The notes beneath the pieces were generated by a model. The model searched no databases and was not told the DNA's origin. It saw only the letters and a program-made list of their open reading frames with translations. The translations under genes were made by a program, and so were the position numbers. From assembly GCA_963728845.1 (NCBI GenBank), contig CAVSLS010000021.1, positions 372,001 through 436,000 on the forward strand: a stretch of DNA of 64,000 nucleotides, in the 5' to 3' direction. Source of the DNA: Bog-473 sp963728845. Lineage in GTDB: Bacteria; Actinomycetota; Acidimicrobiia; Acidimicrobiales; RAAP-2. Shown here in pieces: positions 23,157 to 32,711 of this stretch (its first letter is position 1; the number at the start of each line of letters is the position of its first letter).

Positions 23157-24427
23157 GTGGCCCGGACGATGTGGACCCCACGTGAGCCCTTGCGCAGCAC
23201 GACGTAACGGTCGTGCAGAAGGTCGGCGGGAACAAGCGTGCGTCCCGTGTCGGTCTGCCTGACGTTGTTCACGTAGGCCCCCCCGCCGTCGATGGTGCGG
23301 CGCGCCTCCTTCTTGGAAGTGGCCAGGCCGGTGCGCTCGAGGAGGTCGACGAGGGTGAGGCCCTCATGGAGCAACTCGGAGCGGGGGACGATCGTGGTCG
23401 GCGCGTCCTCGGTCACCGCCAGCAGCAGCTCCTCGCTCAGGCCGGCGATCTCCTCGCCGAAGAGGGCGGCCGAGGCCTCCTCGCACTTGGCCACCTCGGC
23501 CTCGCCGTGCACGAGCGCGACGACGGCGCGCGCAAGGGCTCGTTGGGCGGCGCGCCGTTGCGGGTGCTCCGCCGTCTCGGCGTCGAGGGCCTGAATCTGA
23601 TCGTGGTCGAGGAACGTGAGATAGCGGATGAGGTCGGTCACCTGCTCGTCGGGCGTGTTGAGGAAGAACTGGTACATGGCGAAGGGGCTGGTCCGCTTCG
23701 CATCGAGCCAGACCGTGCCGGACTCCGTCTTGCCGTACTTGGTGCCGTCGGGCTTGACGACCAGCGGCGTGGTGAGGCCCCACACCTCGTCGCCACAGAC
23801 CTTGCGGATGAGGTCCACGCCCATGGTGATGTTGCCCCACTGGTCGCTGCCGCCGATCTGGAGATCGCAGCCGTGGTCGAGGTGCAGGCGCAGGAAGTCG
23901 TATGCCTGGAGCAGCATGTAGCTGAACTCGGTGTACGAGATGCCCTGGTCCGGTCGTTCGAAGCGGGTCTTGACGGACTCCTTGGCCACCATCTGGTTGA
24001 CGGTGAAGTGCTTGCCGACGTCGCGCAGGTACTCCAGCGTCGAGAGCCTGCTGAGCCAGTCGGCGTTGTTGAGCAGCAGCGCGCGGTCGCCGTGCAGGTC
24101 GAGGAACTGCGCCAGTTGGGGACGGATCGATTCGAGGTAGCCCTCGATGGTCTCGAGGTCCAAGAGCTGGCGCTCGTCCTGCTTCCCGCCCGGGTCGCCG
24201 ATCATGCCGGTGCCGCCTCCGGCGAGGGAGATGGGTCGGTGGCCGGCGTCCTGGAACCTGCGCAGCGTGCAGAGCTGGAGGAGGTTGCCCACGTGCAGGC
24301 TGTCGGCCGAGGGGTCGAAACCGGCGTAAATCGTGAGACCGGGCTTGTCGAGCCGTTGGGGCAGGCCAGTATCGGTCATCTGGTGGATCAGGCCGCGAAA
24401 CGCGAGATCCTCAGAGAGCGTGGGCAT
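23153..24427 (-). CDS. tyrS: Tyrosyl-tRNA synthetase
   Basis: Charges tRNA-Tyr. The intact 424-residue frame has the class I signature DPSADSLHVGNLL (HIGH equivalent), GGGTGMIGDPGG, the Tyr-binding SYTEFSYMLLQAYDF, QIGGSDQWGNITMG and KYGKTESG (KMSKS equivalent), and a C-terminal S4 domain with SKKEARRTIDGGGAYVNN. The ATG at 24427 is the natural start. It is divergent from the carotenoid-oxygenase-like gene. Confidence 0.97.
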   Translation of the reverse strand: MPTLSEDLAFRGLIHQMTDTGLPQRLDKPGLTIYAGFDPSADSLHVGNLLQLCTLRRFQDAGHRPISLAGGGTGMIGDPGGKQDERQLLDLETIEGYLESIRPQLAQFLDLHGDRALLLNNADWLSRLSTLEYLRDVGKHFTVNQMVAKESVKTRFERPDQGISYTEFSYMLLQAYDFLRLHLDHGCDLQIGGSDQWGNITMGVDLIRKVCGDEVWGLTTPLVVKPDGTKYGKTESGTVWLDAKRTSPFAMYQFFLNTPDEQVTDLIRYLTFLDHDQIQALDAETAEHPQRRAAQRALARAVVALVHGEAEVAKCEEASAALFGEEIAGLSEELLLAVTEDAPTTIVPRSELLHEGLTLVDLLERTGLATSKKEARRTIDGGGAYVNNVRQTDTGRTLVPADLLHDRYVVLRKGSRGVHIVRAT

Positions 24428-24515
24428 GCCGCGACTTTGCCATACCCCGGTAGGTTGATCGGCCTCGCGGAGACCGACGGAGCGATCGGGGTGGTCGGGT
24501 GAGCAGGGTCATCAG

Positions 24516-25936
24516 GTGATCGGGATGGAGCAGACGCTGCCGCTGCCAATGGAGGGGTCGTTGCCTCCGGACCTGCAGGGGACCCTGTTCCGGGTCGGGC
24601 CCGGACGCTGGACGGCAGAGCGGGGGCGAAGCGATCACGAGGGTGGCTCCGGAGACGATGAGGGTGTCGCAGACGAAGGGCTCGAATCTGGGCGGCGCCG
24701 AGGGGCGCTCCATGCCGTCGAGCTGCGTGATGGCAAGGCCGTCTCCTACCTGCGTCGGGACTCGGAAGCCGATGCGGGCCTCTTCTGGCACGCGGGTTCT
24801 GTGCTGGCTCTCCCCGAAGTCGGGCTGCCGTCCCGCTACTCACGGTTTCTCGAGCCCGAGGAATTCGTCGGGGACCTCACCAGGCCGATCGCGTCCCACG
24901 TGCATCGGGTGGCGTCCGACGGCGCCCGCGTGCTGTTCGCGGTCGACGACGGGGTCGGCGGCAGCCGCTCGGGTGAGGACGAAGACCAAGGCACCTTCCT
25001 GCGCATCGGGGAATGGGACGCGCGCGGTGGCCTGCGCACGGCCCAGTCCGTCGAGTTGGAACGGGCAACCTGGCAGCACGACGTCGGGGTCACCGCGCAG
25101 CATGTGGTGTTCATCGAGTCGCCGACGACACGCTGGTCGGCGACGACACCAGCGCGGTGCCCTTCGGGTGGCTGCCCGGCAGCGAGGGTTGGATCGGTGT
25201 CGTCAGGCGTGGCGGGCCGGGGACAGACGTCCGGTGGATTCGGCTCGATCCCAGCCTGGTGACCCACGTGCTCGGGGCGTACGAGGAAGGCGGGACCAGT
25301 GCTGCCCCGGGGGGCGCCGTCGATGCCATCGTGTTGTACGTCTGCCGTTATGCGGCTCCAGAGCCCGGACAGCGCGTCGACCTGTCGTCCTCGGTCGTCG
25401 GTCCGCAGGGGATCGGTCTCACGACGATCGGGGGCAGCCTCGGAGTGCTCGAGCGGTGGCGCATCGCCGGCACGGACGTCGAGCGGGAGGTCGTGGACGA
25501 GCGACACGTCGAGTATCCCCGCCGTGACGCGACGTGTGAAGGCGAGGTGTTCCGCTATGGCTATTGCGTCGAGATGGAGTGGGGCGACGTCGCTCGGGAT
25601 GCGCAGCGCTCCCCATCGCCGGATGGGCCCGACGTGGCCGTGCACCCAGCCGGGCTGTTGAAGTTCGACCTGCATCATTCGTCCTCCGCGGCCTGGAAAC
25701 CCGGACCGGGACGCACGCCCAGCGAACCTGTCTTCGTCCGGGCGTCGGACGGCCACAGCGACGACGAGGGCTGGCTCCTGACGGTCGTCGACGACGCGAA
25801 CCGTGGGGCGAGCGATCTCTACGTCCTCGACGCGTCGTCGATGGCGCGGCGTCGCCCGGAGGCGGTCATCCACCTGCCCGAGCGCCTGCCTCCTCGTAGC
25901 CACGGGGAGTGGGTCCCGGCCGATCGCTACCGCTGA
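24516..25936 (+). CDS. Carotenoid oxygenase family protein (frame break)
   Basis: Non-haem iron dioxygenase of the carotenoid-cleavage family. The N-terminus PLPMEGSLPPDLQGTLFRVGPGR is diagnostic, followed by FWHAGSVLALPE, ATWQHDVGVTAQHVVFIESP, RHVEYPRRD and the C-terminal RSHGEWVPADRYR. These histidines match several of the iron ligands expected in the family. The frame changes near 25130, where VVFIESP continues as DDTLVGDDTSAVPFGWLPGSEG. Starts at GTG 24516 or ATG 24525 are both possible. The substrate cannot be told; no carotenoid genes are nearby. About 473 residues. Confidence 0.8.
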
Positions 25937-25964
25937 GGACTCTCGCTGCTCGGCTAGGTCTCTG

Positions 25965-26007
25965 GTGCCGTGGTGCACGTGGTGCCTCGTGGTGCCGCTT
26001 GGTGCCC
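25965..26007. repeat. GGTGCC-rich short repeat
   Basis: Five spaced copies of TGGTGC (as in GGTGCCGTGGTGCACGTGG) between the carotenoid-oxygenase-like gene and the HNH gene. Imperfect, with no obvious function. Confidence 0.4.
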
Positions 26008-26031
26008 TTCTCGGTCGTCGTGAGACCGTTC

Positions 26032-27220
26032 ATGTTCCGCATGGCGCCCTCAACCCTCCGAGACGGACCACGGCCCGACACGGTGTCGCGGCGAACCGAG
26101 AGCCTGGTGGCCAGCGTGGCCCAGCATCACCGGGCGATCTCGGCCCACCAGAGCCAGCTGCTGGCGGCGGTCGTCGAGCTCGATCGCCGGAAGGCCTGGC
26201 GGGTGGACGGCGCCACGTCCATGGTCGCCTGGCTCGTCCAGCGCTGTGGCGTGACCGCCGCCACCGCGAGGGAGTGGGTCAGCGCGGCAGCCAAGCTCCA
26301 CGCGTTGCCCAAGATCTCCGATGCCCTCTCACAGGGAAAGCTCTCCTTCGACCAAGTCAAGCCCCTCGTGGAGGTGGCCAGGCCCGAGACCGACGCCACG
26401 CTGGCCGAACAGGCCATCCGCTGGTCTGCCAAGCAGGTACGGGAACTGGCGATCGCGGCTCGGAACGAATCAGACGAGCGAGCCACGGGCTTCTACTCCA
26501 GGCGCTTCCTCCGCTTCGACGATCGCCGGCGCAGCCTGACCGGCGTACTTCCGCAGGAGCAGTACGCCGCCGTCAAGAGCTCACTCGTCGCCCGAGCCAG
26601 TCGCCGTCTGCGTGACCGCACCCCGTTCGATCAGCGGATGGCCGACGCTCTGGTGGCCGTCTGCAAGGGAGACGCCGCCGGCCGGACGGGCGACGCTCCG
26701 GCCGAGGCCCGGGCCGGCGGTCTGCGCCGCAACCGGCCGACCGTCGTCGTCCACGCCGACTACAGCTTCCTCGTCGGGGGCGAAGGTGGTGCCGAGCTCG
26801 ACGTGTTGGGGCCGGTCTCCCGGGGCGTCGCCCGCCGGCTGGCCTGTGACGCCAAGGTCATGGTCTCGGCCGATGGCCCAAGTGGGCAGAGCCTCAACCT
26901 CGGAAGAACCCGACGGGACCCCAGCGACGCCCAACGGATTGAGATCCGGCGGCGCGACAAGGGGTGCCGATTCCCGGGCTGCACTCACACCGAATTCACC
27001 GACGTGCACCACATCGTGCACTGGGTCGACGACGGGCCGACCGATATGTGCAACCTCGTCGAGCTCTGCGACCAGCATCACCGCTGCGTGCACGAGATGG
27101 GGTGGAGGATGTCCGGGGACGCCAACGTGGAGCTGACCTTCCGGAGCCCGACCGGTCGGCTGTCCACCTCGACGCCCTCCCCCGCTTTCACGTCGAGCGC
27201 GAGACGGACCGCCTCGTTGA
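26032..27220 (+). CDS. DUF222 / HNH endonuclease domain protein
   Basis: Member of the large actinobacterial DUF222-HNH family. The N-terminal DUF222 helical region (about residues 20-240) includes LVASVAQHHRAISAHQSQ and GVTAATAREWVSAAAKLHALP. The C-terminal HNH motif is CRFPGCTHTEFTDVHHIVHW and LCDQHHRCVHE, with intact His and Cys ligands, so it may be active. The sequenced frame runs to 27432, deep into menD on the other strand, where its residues look non-coding. One extra base between 27191 and 27217 would give a stop at 27218-27220. Role unknown; some relatives are repeated mobile genes, but no terminal repeats are seen. Confidence 0.78.
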
Positions 27221-28855
27221 TCGCGTCGTGCAGGGCGACGTTCTCGGCTCGCCCTGGCACCATCACCCGCACCAGGGCAGGAGCTGGCGCCTCGAGCGCC
27301 GGCTCCAGTTCGGACATCGAGGTCACCAAGTGGACCGGTAGACCGAATCCGCGCGCGACCGAGGCGATGTCACTGGTGGGTGGCGTGCCGAAGAGGCGCT
27401 CGAACACGCCCGCCTCCATGGACGTGGCTTGAGGCAAGAACGAGAAGATCCCTCCCCCGCCGTTGTCGACCACGACGAACGTGCAGGGGATGAGGGGCAG
27501 GTTGACCAGTCCCGAGACGTCGTGCAGAAAGGCGAGGTCACCGAGCAACGCAATGGTGTGATGGCTTCGTCCCGATCCTGACTCCGACGCGGTGACCCCG
27601 AGCGCGGTCGACACCACGCCGTCGATCCCGTTCACCCCTCGATTCGCCAGCACCCGGGGCGGAACAGCCTCCGCCGTCGCGAACCACTCGAGGTCCCGGA
27701 TGGGCATGGACGCCGACACCACGATGGTGGCACCGGCCCTGGCGGCGTACTGATGGACGGCACGGGCGACCTGTGGCTCGCTGAGGTCTGATCCGAGCAC
27801 GCCGGCGATGGCCGCTTGTGCCTTCTCCTCTCGCAACCGCCAGGAGGCCAACCACTCCGCGTCGCACGGAGAGGCTCCTTCCAGCGCGGCGGTCAGCCAG
27901 GAATTCGTTGCGCTGCGATGGAACTCGGTCGCCACTCGATCGGGATCCGCTCCACTGCCCCCACGGATCGACGACGACCACCCGTGCGCCGGTGCGGGCC
28001 GCATCAGAGACGTATTCACCGAGCGCTCGCGAGAGCCACGGGGTTCCGAGCATCACGATCGTCTCCGGCAGCGGTGGCTTCGTACGGACGATCGAATCGG
28101 CGGCGGCGATCGTCCCTGCCACCCTGCTCCCCGAGCGCGGGTCGGCCAGGACCGGCCAGCCAAGCCGTTCCGCCAGTGCGAGCACGCGGTCGGGGTCCGG
28201 AGGCCGCGGAGAATCGCCCCCGACGATGATGACGCCGGGGCCGCGCAGCGGTTTCGGCCAGCGGGGGTGGAGATTGATCCTGGGCAACGACGATCCCAGG
28301 TCCGGGGCGCGGCGGCAACGCCGTGGCCGGCCCGGTCAAGGGTTCGCGGAACTCGAGGTTGAGGTGAACCGGACCTGGGCCCGATCGACCTTGGAGCGAC
28401 TCCGCAAAGGCCCGGACGGCCAGGGGTCGCCACGTCGCTTCGTGTCCGTCGGCAGGGACGCCGGGTGCCGCCGCCCAGCGGGTCGCCGACACGAAGAGGC
28501 CCACCTGTTCGATGGTCTGGGGGGCTCCGGTGTGATGGAGCTCGGGCGGCCTGTCCGCGGTGCAGACGATCAGTGGAACCCGTGCCTGGTGTGCCTCGAC
28601 CACTGCGGGATGCAGCTCGGCCGCGGCAGTCCCGCTCGTGACGCAGATCACGGTCGGTCGGCCGGACGCCATGGCGAGCCCCAGCGCGAAGAAGGCCGCG
28701 CTGCGTTCGTCGAGACGGACGTGGGTCCGGAGCCGCTCCGCCAGCGCCAGCGCCAGGGGGGTCGACCGCGAGCCGGGACTGATCACCGCGTCGGTGACCC
28801 CTAGTCGTGCCCACTCGTCGACCAAGGTGGCGCTGAAGGTGGCCTGTACGCTCAC
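27188..28855 (-). CDS. menD: Menaquinone biosynthesis SEPHCHC synthase MenD (frame breaks)
   Basis: Thiamine-diphosphate enzyme joining isochorismate and 2-oxoglutarate, the first committed step of menaquinone synthesis. N-terminal: GVTDAVISPGSRSTPLALALA, TSGTAAAELHPAVVEAHQARVPLIVCTADRPPEL. C-terminal: VLANRGVNGIDGVVSTALGV, LLGDLAFLHDVSGL and VVVDNGGGGIFSFLPQA (ThDP/Mg region). Apparent extra bases lie near 28270 and in a CCCCC run near 27960. The frame runs on to 27078, but one extra base beyond 27190 would stop it at TGA 27188 right after NEAVRLALD, the expected end. Starts are GTG 28855 or 28867; the latter would overlap menH. Confidence 0.9.
28847..28852 (+). promoter_or_regulatory. Leaderless -10 element of menH
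   Basis: TACGCT, 8 bases before the GTG at 28861. It lies inside the first codons of menD on the other strand. Confidence 0.6.
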
Positions 28856-28860
28856 CCGTC

Positions 28861-29643
28861 GTGCCACTCAATGTCGAGGTGCGCGGTTCGGGGCCGCCGC
28901 TCGTGGCGTTGCATGGATTCACGCAGACGGGACGGCTGTGGGGTCGCTTCGGAGAGCACATGGCCGGATCGCACTCGCTGGTGGCGCTGGACCTTCCCGG
29001 ACACGGCGGTTCTGACTCGGTGCGAGCCGACCTGCCGACGACTGCCGACCTGGTGGCCGAAGCGGTCCGGACCACTCTCGGCGATGAGCCCTTCGACCTG
29101 CTCGGCTATTCGCTGGGTGCACGCGTGGCGCTTCACGTCGTGACCCAGACGACATTGCCTGTGCGCCATGCGGTCTTCATCGGCGTCACCGCCGGCATAG
29201 AAGACCCGGCGGAGCGTGACCGCCGTCGCCAGTTCGACGAGGCGATGGCCGACCAACTCGAATCCTCGGACGACGTCGAACAGTTTCTCGACGCATGGCT
29301 GCGCGGCCCCCTGTTCGATCGGTTGTCGTCCGAGGCCACCGACCGTGCCGAACGTCTCCGCAACAGCGCCTCCGGCCTCGCATCCAGCCTCCGACTGTGC
29401 GGGACCGGGACCCAGGCGCCGCTGTGGGATCGCATGTCGACGCTGAACTGTCCGGTCCTCGCCCTGGCGGGATCGGACGACACCCGGTTTGCCGCGCACG
29501 CGCTCAGGGTTTCCCGCCTCGCGCCACGTGCCGTCGCATCCCTTGTTCCGGGTGGCGGCCATGCCGTGCACCTCTCGCAGCCCGATCAGGCGTGGCGGAT
29601 CGTGCGTCACTGGCTCGAGGCGGTGGAGCCCGTTCTCATATGA
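28861..29643 (+). CDS. menH: Alpha/beta hydrolase, probable SHCHC synthase MenH
   Basis: Protein of 260 residues with the alpha/beta-hydrolase fold: oxyanion region LVALHGFTQTGRLW, LDLPGHGGSD, nucleophile elbow LLGYSLGARVAL (Ser), acid region LALAGSDDTRF and catalytic His in VPGGGHAVHLSQP. In the menaquinone pathway MenH removes pyruvate from SEPHCHC. The position between menD and menA supports this role, although the family is broad. The start GTG 28861 is only 5 bp from the menD start on the opposite strand. Confidence 0.85.
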   Translation: MPLNVEVRGSGPPLVALHGFTQTGRLWGRFGEHMAGSHSLVALDLPGHGGSDSVRADLPTTADLVAEAVRTTLGDEPFDLLGYSLGARVALHVVTQTTLPVRHAVFIGVTAGIEDPAERDRRRQFDEAMADQLESSDDVEQFLDAWLRGPLFDRLSSEATDRAERLRNSASGLASSLRLCGTGTQAPLWDRMSTLNCPVLALAGSDDTRFAAHALRVSRLAPRAVASLVPGGGHAVHLSQPDQAWRIVRHWLEAVEPVLI

Positions 29644-30618
29644 GCAGGCCGACCGTCAAGAGCGCGCCCGTGACGAGTTGGAGGCGGGCGGTCGCCCCGA
29701 GCATGGGTAACAAGGCCCGACCGTTTGCATCGCTGAGCGCAAGTCGCACCGGGTAAATGGCGAGGGGGATGGCCAGCAGCGCCAGCAGCGACCATGCCCG
29801 GTAGTTGTGCAGGACGCCGAGAGAGAGGGCCACACCCATCAGCGTGAAGGAGTACAGCAGCCCCGCCCTGCGCCGCCCGAGCCGTACGGCAAGGGTCTTC
29901 TTTCCGGACTCCGTGTCGGTGGCGATGTCACGCAGGTTGTTCGCCTGGAGCAAGGCCGCGGCGATGAGGCCGACGGGCACGCCCGCCCACAGCGCGAATC
30001 CCCAGTCGTAGGTGTAGGAGAACAGGTGGCCGCCGAGCGAGATGACGAACGGGGCGTGCTGCACGTACGCCGATCCCGCCGTCGCCACGAGACCGAAGAA
30101 CACGAAGACGAACAGCTCACCGAAGCCGAGGTAGCCGTAGGGTCGAGGGCCGCCGGTGTACGCCCATCCCGCCAGGCCGCAGAGCAGACCGAGCGGGATG
30201 AACCACCAGGTGACCCGGGCCGCCAACACGAGGCCGGCCAGGCCGGCCACACCGAAGGAGATGAGTGCTGCGATCTTGACCTCGCGCACCGTGGCCAACT
30301 GGCCGGCGACGAGCCGGACCGGACCGACCCGGCGCGCGTCCGTGCCCCGCACCCCGTCCGCGTAGTCGTTGACGTAGTTGGTGCCGATCTGGATGCCCAG
30401 TGCAACGACGAGTGCGAGCAAGGCGTTGGCCCACGAGAGCTGACGGTCGAAGTGGTGCAGACCGCCCCGTGACAAACGCTGCTGATCTGCGGAGTCGTGA
30501 TGACCAGTCGGCCGCTCGAGAGGTATCCGGCCGCCGTGCCCACGGCCACGGGCACGACCGCGGCCGGAAGCGTGCGCGGGCGCGCGCCCGCCACCCACAG
30601 CTTGAGCGGCGGACTCAC
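29636..30618 (-). CDS. menA: 1,4-dihydroxy-2-naphthoate prenyltransferase MenA (frame break)
   Basis: Membrane UbiA-family enzyme that attaches the isoprenoid tail to the naphthoate head group. It has about eight hydrophobic segments, the first Asp-rich motif in NYVNDYADGVRGTD and the second in ANNLRDIATDTESGKKTLA. The N-terminus is LKLWVAGARPRTLPAAVVPVAVG, typical of MenA. The frame switches near 30490, between LSSGRLVITTPQ and FDRQLSWANALLALVVALG. This one is in the missing-base (or two-extra) direction. GTG start overlaps the menB stop as GTGA. Confidence 0.9.
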
Positions 30619-31505
30619 GGACGCCGCGGGAAACGCGAGAAGTCAGGAGGGCGGTGCTCCACAAAGGCGTTGCGGCCTTCCTGGCCCTCCTCGGTCATGT
30701 AGAAGAGCATCGTGGCGTCGCCGGCGAGCTGCTGGACCCCGGCCAGACCGTCGTCGGCGGCGTTCATGCCGGCCTTGATCATCCGCAGCGCAATCGGCGA
30801 CAGCGTGAGCATCTGCCGGCACCAGGCCACGGTCTCGCGCTCGAGGTCGTCCAGCGGGACCACCGTGTTGACGAGGCCCCAGTCGAGGGCCTGTTCCGCC
30901 CCGTATTGGCGGCAGAGGAACCACACCTCCTTCGCCCGCTTGAGCCCGATCGTGCGGGCCAGGATGGAAGATCCGTAGCCTCCGTCGAAGCTCCCCACCT
31001 TTGGTCCGGTCTGGCCGAATCGGGCATTGTCGGCGGCGATGGTCAGGTCACAGACCAGGTGCAGGATGTGGCCACCCCCGATGGCGTAGCCGGCGACCAT
31101 GGCCACGATCGGCTTTGGGACCCGCCGCATCAGGATCTGGAGGTCGAGCACATTGAGACGCCCGATGCCACGGTCGGCCACCGCGTCGTCGCCCAGGTAG
31201 CCGTCGTTACCTCTGATCGTTTGGTCCCCGCCCGAGCAGAATGCATCCGGACCCTCGCCGCAGAGGACGATCACGCCGACGTCCGGGTCGTCGCGAGCCA
31301 TCGTGAATGCCTCGGTCAGCTCAAAGAGCGTCTGCGGCCGGAAGGCATTGCGCCGCTCCGGGCGGCAGATCGTGAGCTTCGCGATGCGGTCGCCCACCTC
31401 GTAGCGGATGTCCCGGAACGAGCCTCGTTGCTCCCAGGCGGGAAGGGGAAGGAGGCGAAGATCGTCGAGGGGATCCTTGGGTGTTCCGGTGACCACGGTC
31501 TGCAC
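30615..31505 (-). CDS. menB: 1,4-dihydroxy-2-naphthoyl-CoA synthase
   Basis: Crotonase-family enzyme that closes the second ring of the naphthoquinone. The intact 296-residue frame has KLTICRPERRNAFRPQT, CGEGPDAFCSGGDQ, GYAIGGGHILHLVCDLTIA, the MenB-specific KVGSFDGGYGS, AKEVWFLCRQYGA and the Gly/Asp loops for the oxyanion hole. GTG start at 31505, with TAGCGT 8 bases upstream. The first gene of a menB-menA pair. Confidence 0.95.
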   Translation of the reverse strand: MQTVVTGTPKDPLDDLRLLPLPAWEQRGSFRDIRYEVGDRIAKLTICRPERRNAFRPQTLFELTEAFTMARDDPDVGVIVLCGEGPDAFCSGGDQTIRGNDGYLGDDAVADRGIGRLNVLDLQILMRRVPKPIVAMVAGYAIGGGHILHLVCDLTIAADNARFGQTGPKVGSFDGGYGSSILARTIGLKRAKEVWFLCRQYGAEQALDWGLVNTVVPLDDLERETVAWCRQMLTLSPIALRMIKAGMNAADDGLAGVQQLAGDATMLFYMTEEGQEGRNAFVEHRPPDFSRFPRRP

Positions 31506-31512
31506 GGCGCCC

Positions 31513-31519
31513 TACGCTA
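31513..31519. promoter_or_regulatory. Overlapping back-to-back leaderless -10 elements of menB and menE
   Basis: TACGCTA holds TACGCT on the plus strand (9 bases before the menE GTG at 31528) and TAGCGT on the minus strand (8 bases before the menB GTG at 31505). The two -10 hexamers share five base pairs. RNA polymerase should be able to occupy only one direction at a time. Confidence 0.5.
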
Positions 31520-31527
31520 CTGTGCCG

Positions 31528-32711
31528 GTGCCTGAGCTCGTCGCACTCGACCTCCCTGGTGGCATGGGGTTTGTGGATGCACTCCAAGCCATCTGGGACA
31601 CGGGCGACGCTGCCGCTCCGCTGGACCCCCGGCTTCCCCTCGTCGCTCGCAACGCGATGCTCGACGCACTGCGCCCCACCCGGATCGTTCGTTCCGACGG
31701 GGAACAGCACGCACTCGCGGACGGCATCGCGGTCGAGGAGGGCGACGCACTGGTCGTCGCAACCTCGGGCACGTCGGGCCAGCCGAAGGGTGTCGTGCTG
31801 ACGCATGACGCCATCGCGGCCTCGGCGCATGCGACGTCGGCGCGGCTCGGGATCGACCCCAGCCGGCACTCGTGGCTCGCCTGCCTGCCGTTGGCCCACA
31901 TCGGCGGGCTGTCCGTCGTGACCCGCTCGATCGTCACCGCCACACCGCTCGTCGTGATGCCGGGATTCGAGGCCAAGGCCGTCGAGGAGGCGGGGCGGTC
32001 CGGACAGCGTCTCGCACGTCGCGCTCGTCACGACCGCGTTGCGGAGACTCGATCCCTCGGTCTTCAGCTGCGTTCTCCTCGGTGGCAGCAAAGCACCCGC
32101 CGAGCTGCCTCCCAACGTGGTGTCCACTTACGGCATGACCGAGACGGGCTCGGGTGTCGTCTACGACGGATTGCCACTCGACGAGGTGGAGATCTCGGTG
32201 CGATCGGCGGACGGGGTGTTCCACTCTGCGGTGGACGGGGACACGGCGGAGGGCGAGATCCTGCTCCGGGCACCCATGCTCTTTCGCTGCTACCGCGATG
32301 GGGGCGACGGGCGTGTCGAAGGAATCGACGGCGCTGCAGACTGGTTCGCCACCGGAGACGCCGGTCGCCTGACGGCCGACGGGACGCTCGTCGTGTCAGG
32401 CCGCATCGATGACGTCATCACGACGGGGGCCGAGAAGGTGTGGCCCGACCTCGTCGAGCGGGTCCTCAGCGCCCACCCCGACGTGCTCGAGGTGGCGGTC
32501 TGGAAGCGCTCCGACCCCGAATGGGGCGAACGGGTGGTCGCCTGGGTGGTGCCGAGGGACGACGCCCCGTCGCTCGACGACCTGCGAGAGCTGGTCGCCG
32601 AGACCATCGCCCCCTGGGCGGCGCCCAAGGAACTGGTCATCGTGGACGACCTGCCTCGCACGTGCAGCAGGCAAGGTCCGTCGGCGGGAGCTCGAGTCGT
32701 TCCGTTCCTAG
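31528..32711 (+). CDS. menE: o-Succinylbenzoate-CoA ligase MenE (two frame breaks)
   Basis: Acyl-CoA ligase of the ANL family that activates o-succinylbenzoate. Motifs: VVATSGTSGQPKGVVLTHDA (P-loop), CLPLAHIGGLSVV, VVSTYGMTETGSGVVYDG, DWFATGDAGRLTADGTLVVSGRIDD and the C-terminal lysine motif AAGKVRRRELESF. Apparent extra bases lie near 31995 (before DSVSHVALVTTALRRLDPS) and near 32661 (before AAGK). About 394 residues, short as is usual for actinobacterial MenE. GTG 31522 is an alternative start. Overlaps the ECF sigma gene stop by 4 bp on the opposite strand. Confidence 0.9.

Noticed and set aside
26032..27432. Homing endonuclease, intein or insertion element
   Set aside because: The DUF222-HNH protein is free-standing. 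No terminal inverted repeats, target duplication, transposase or interrupted host gene are visible.
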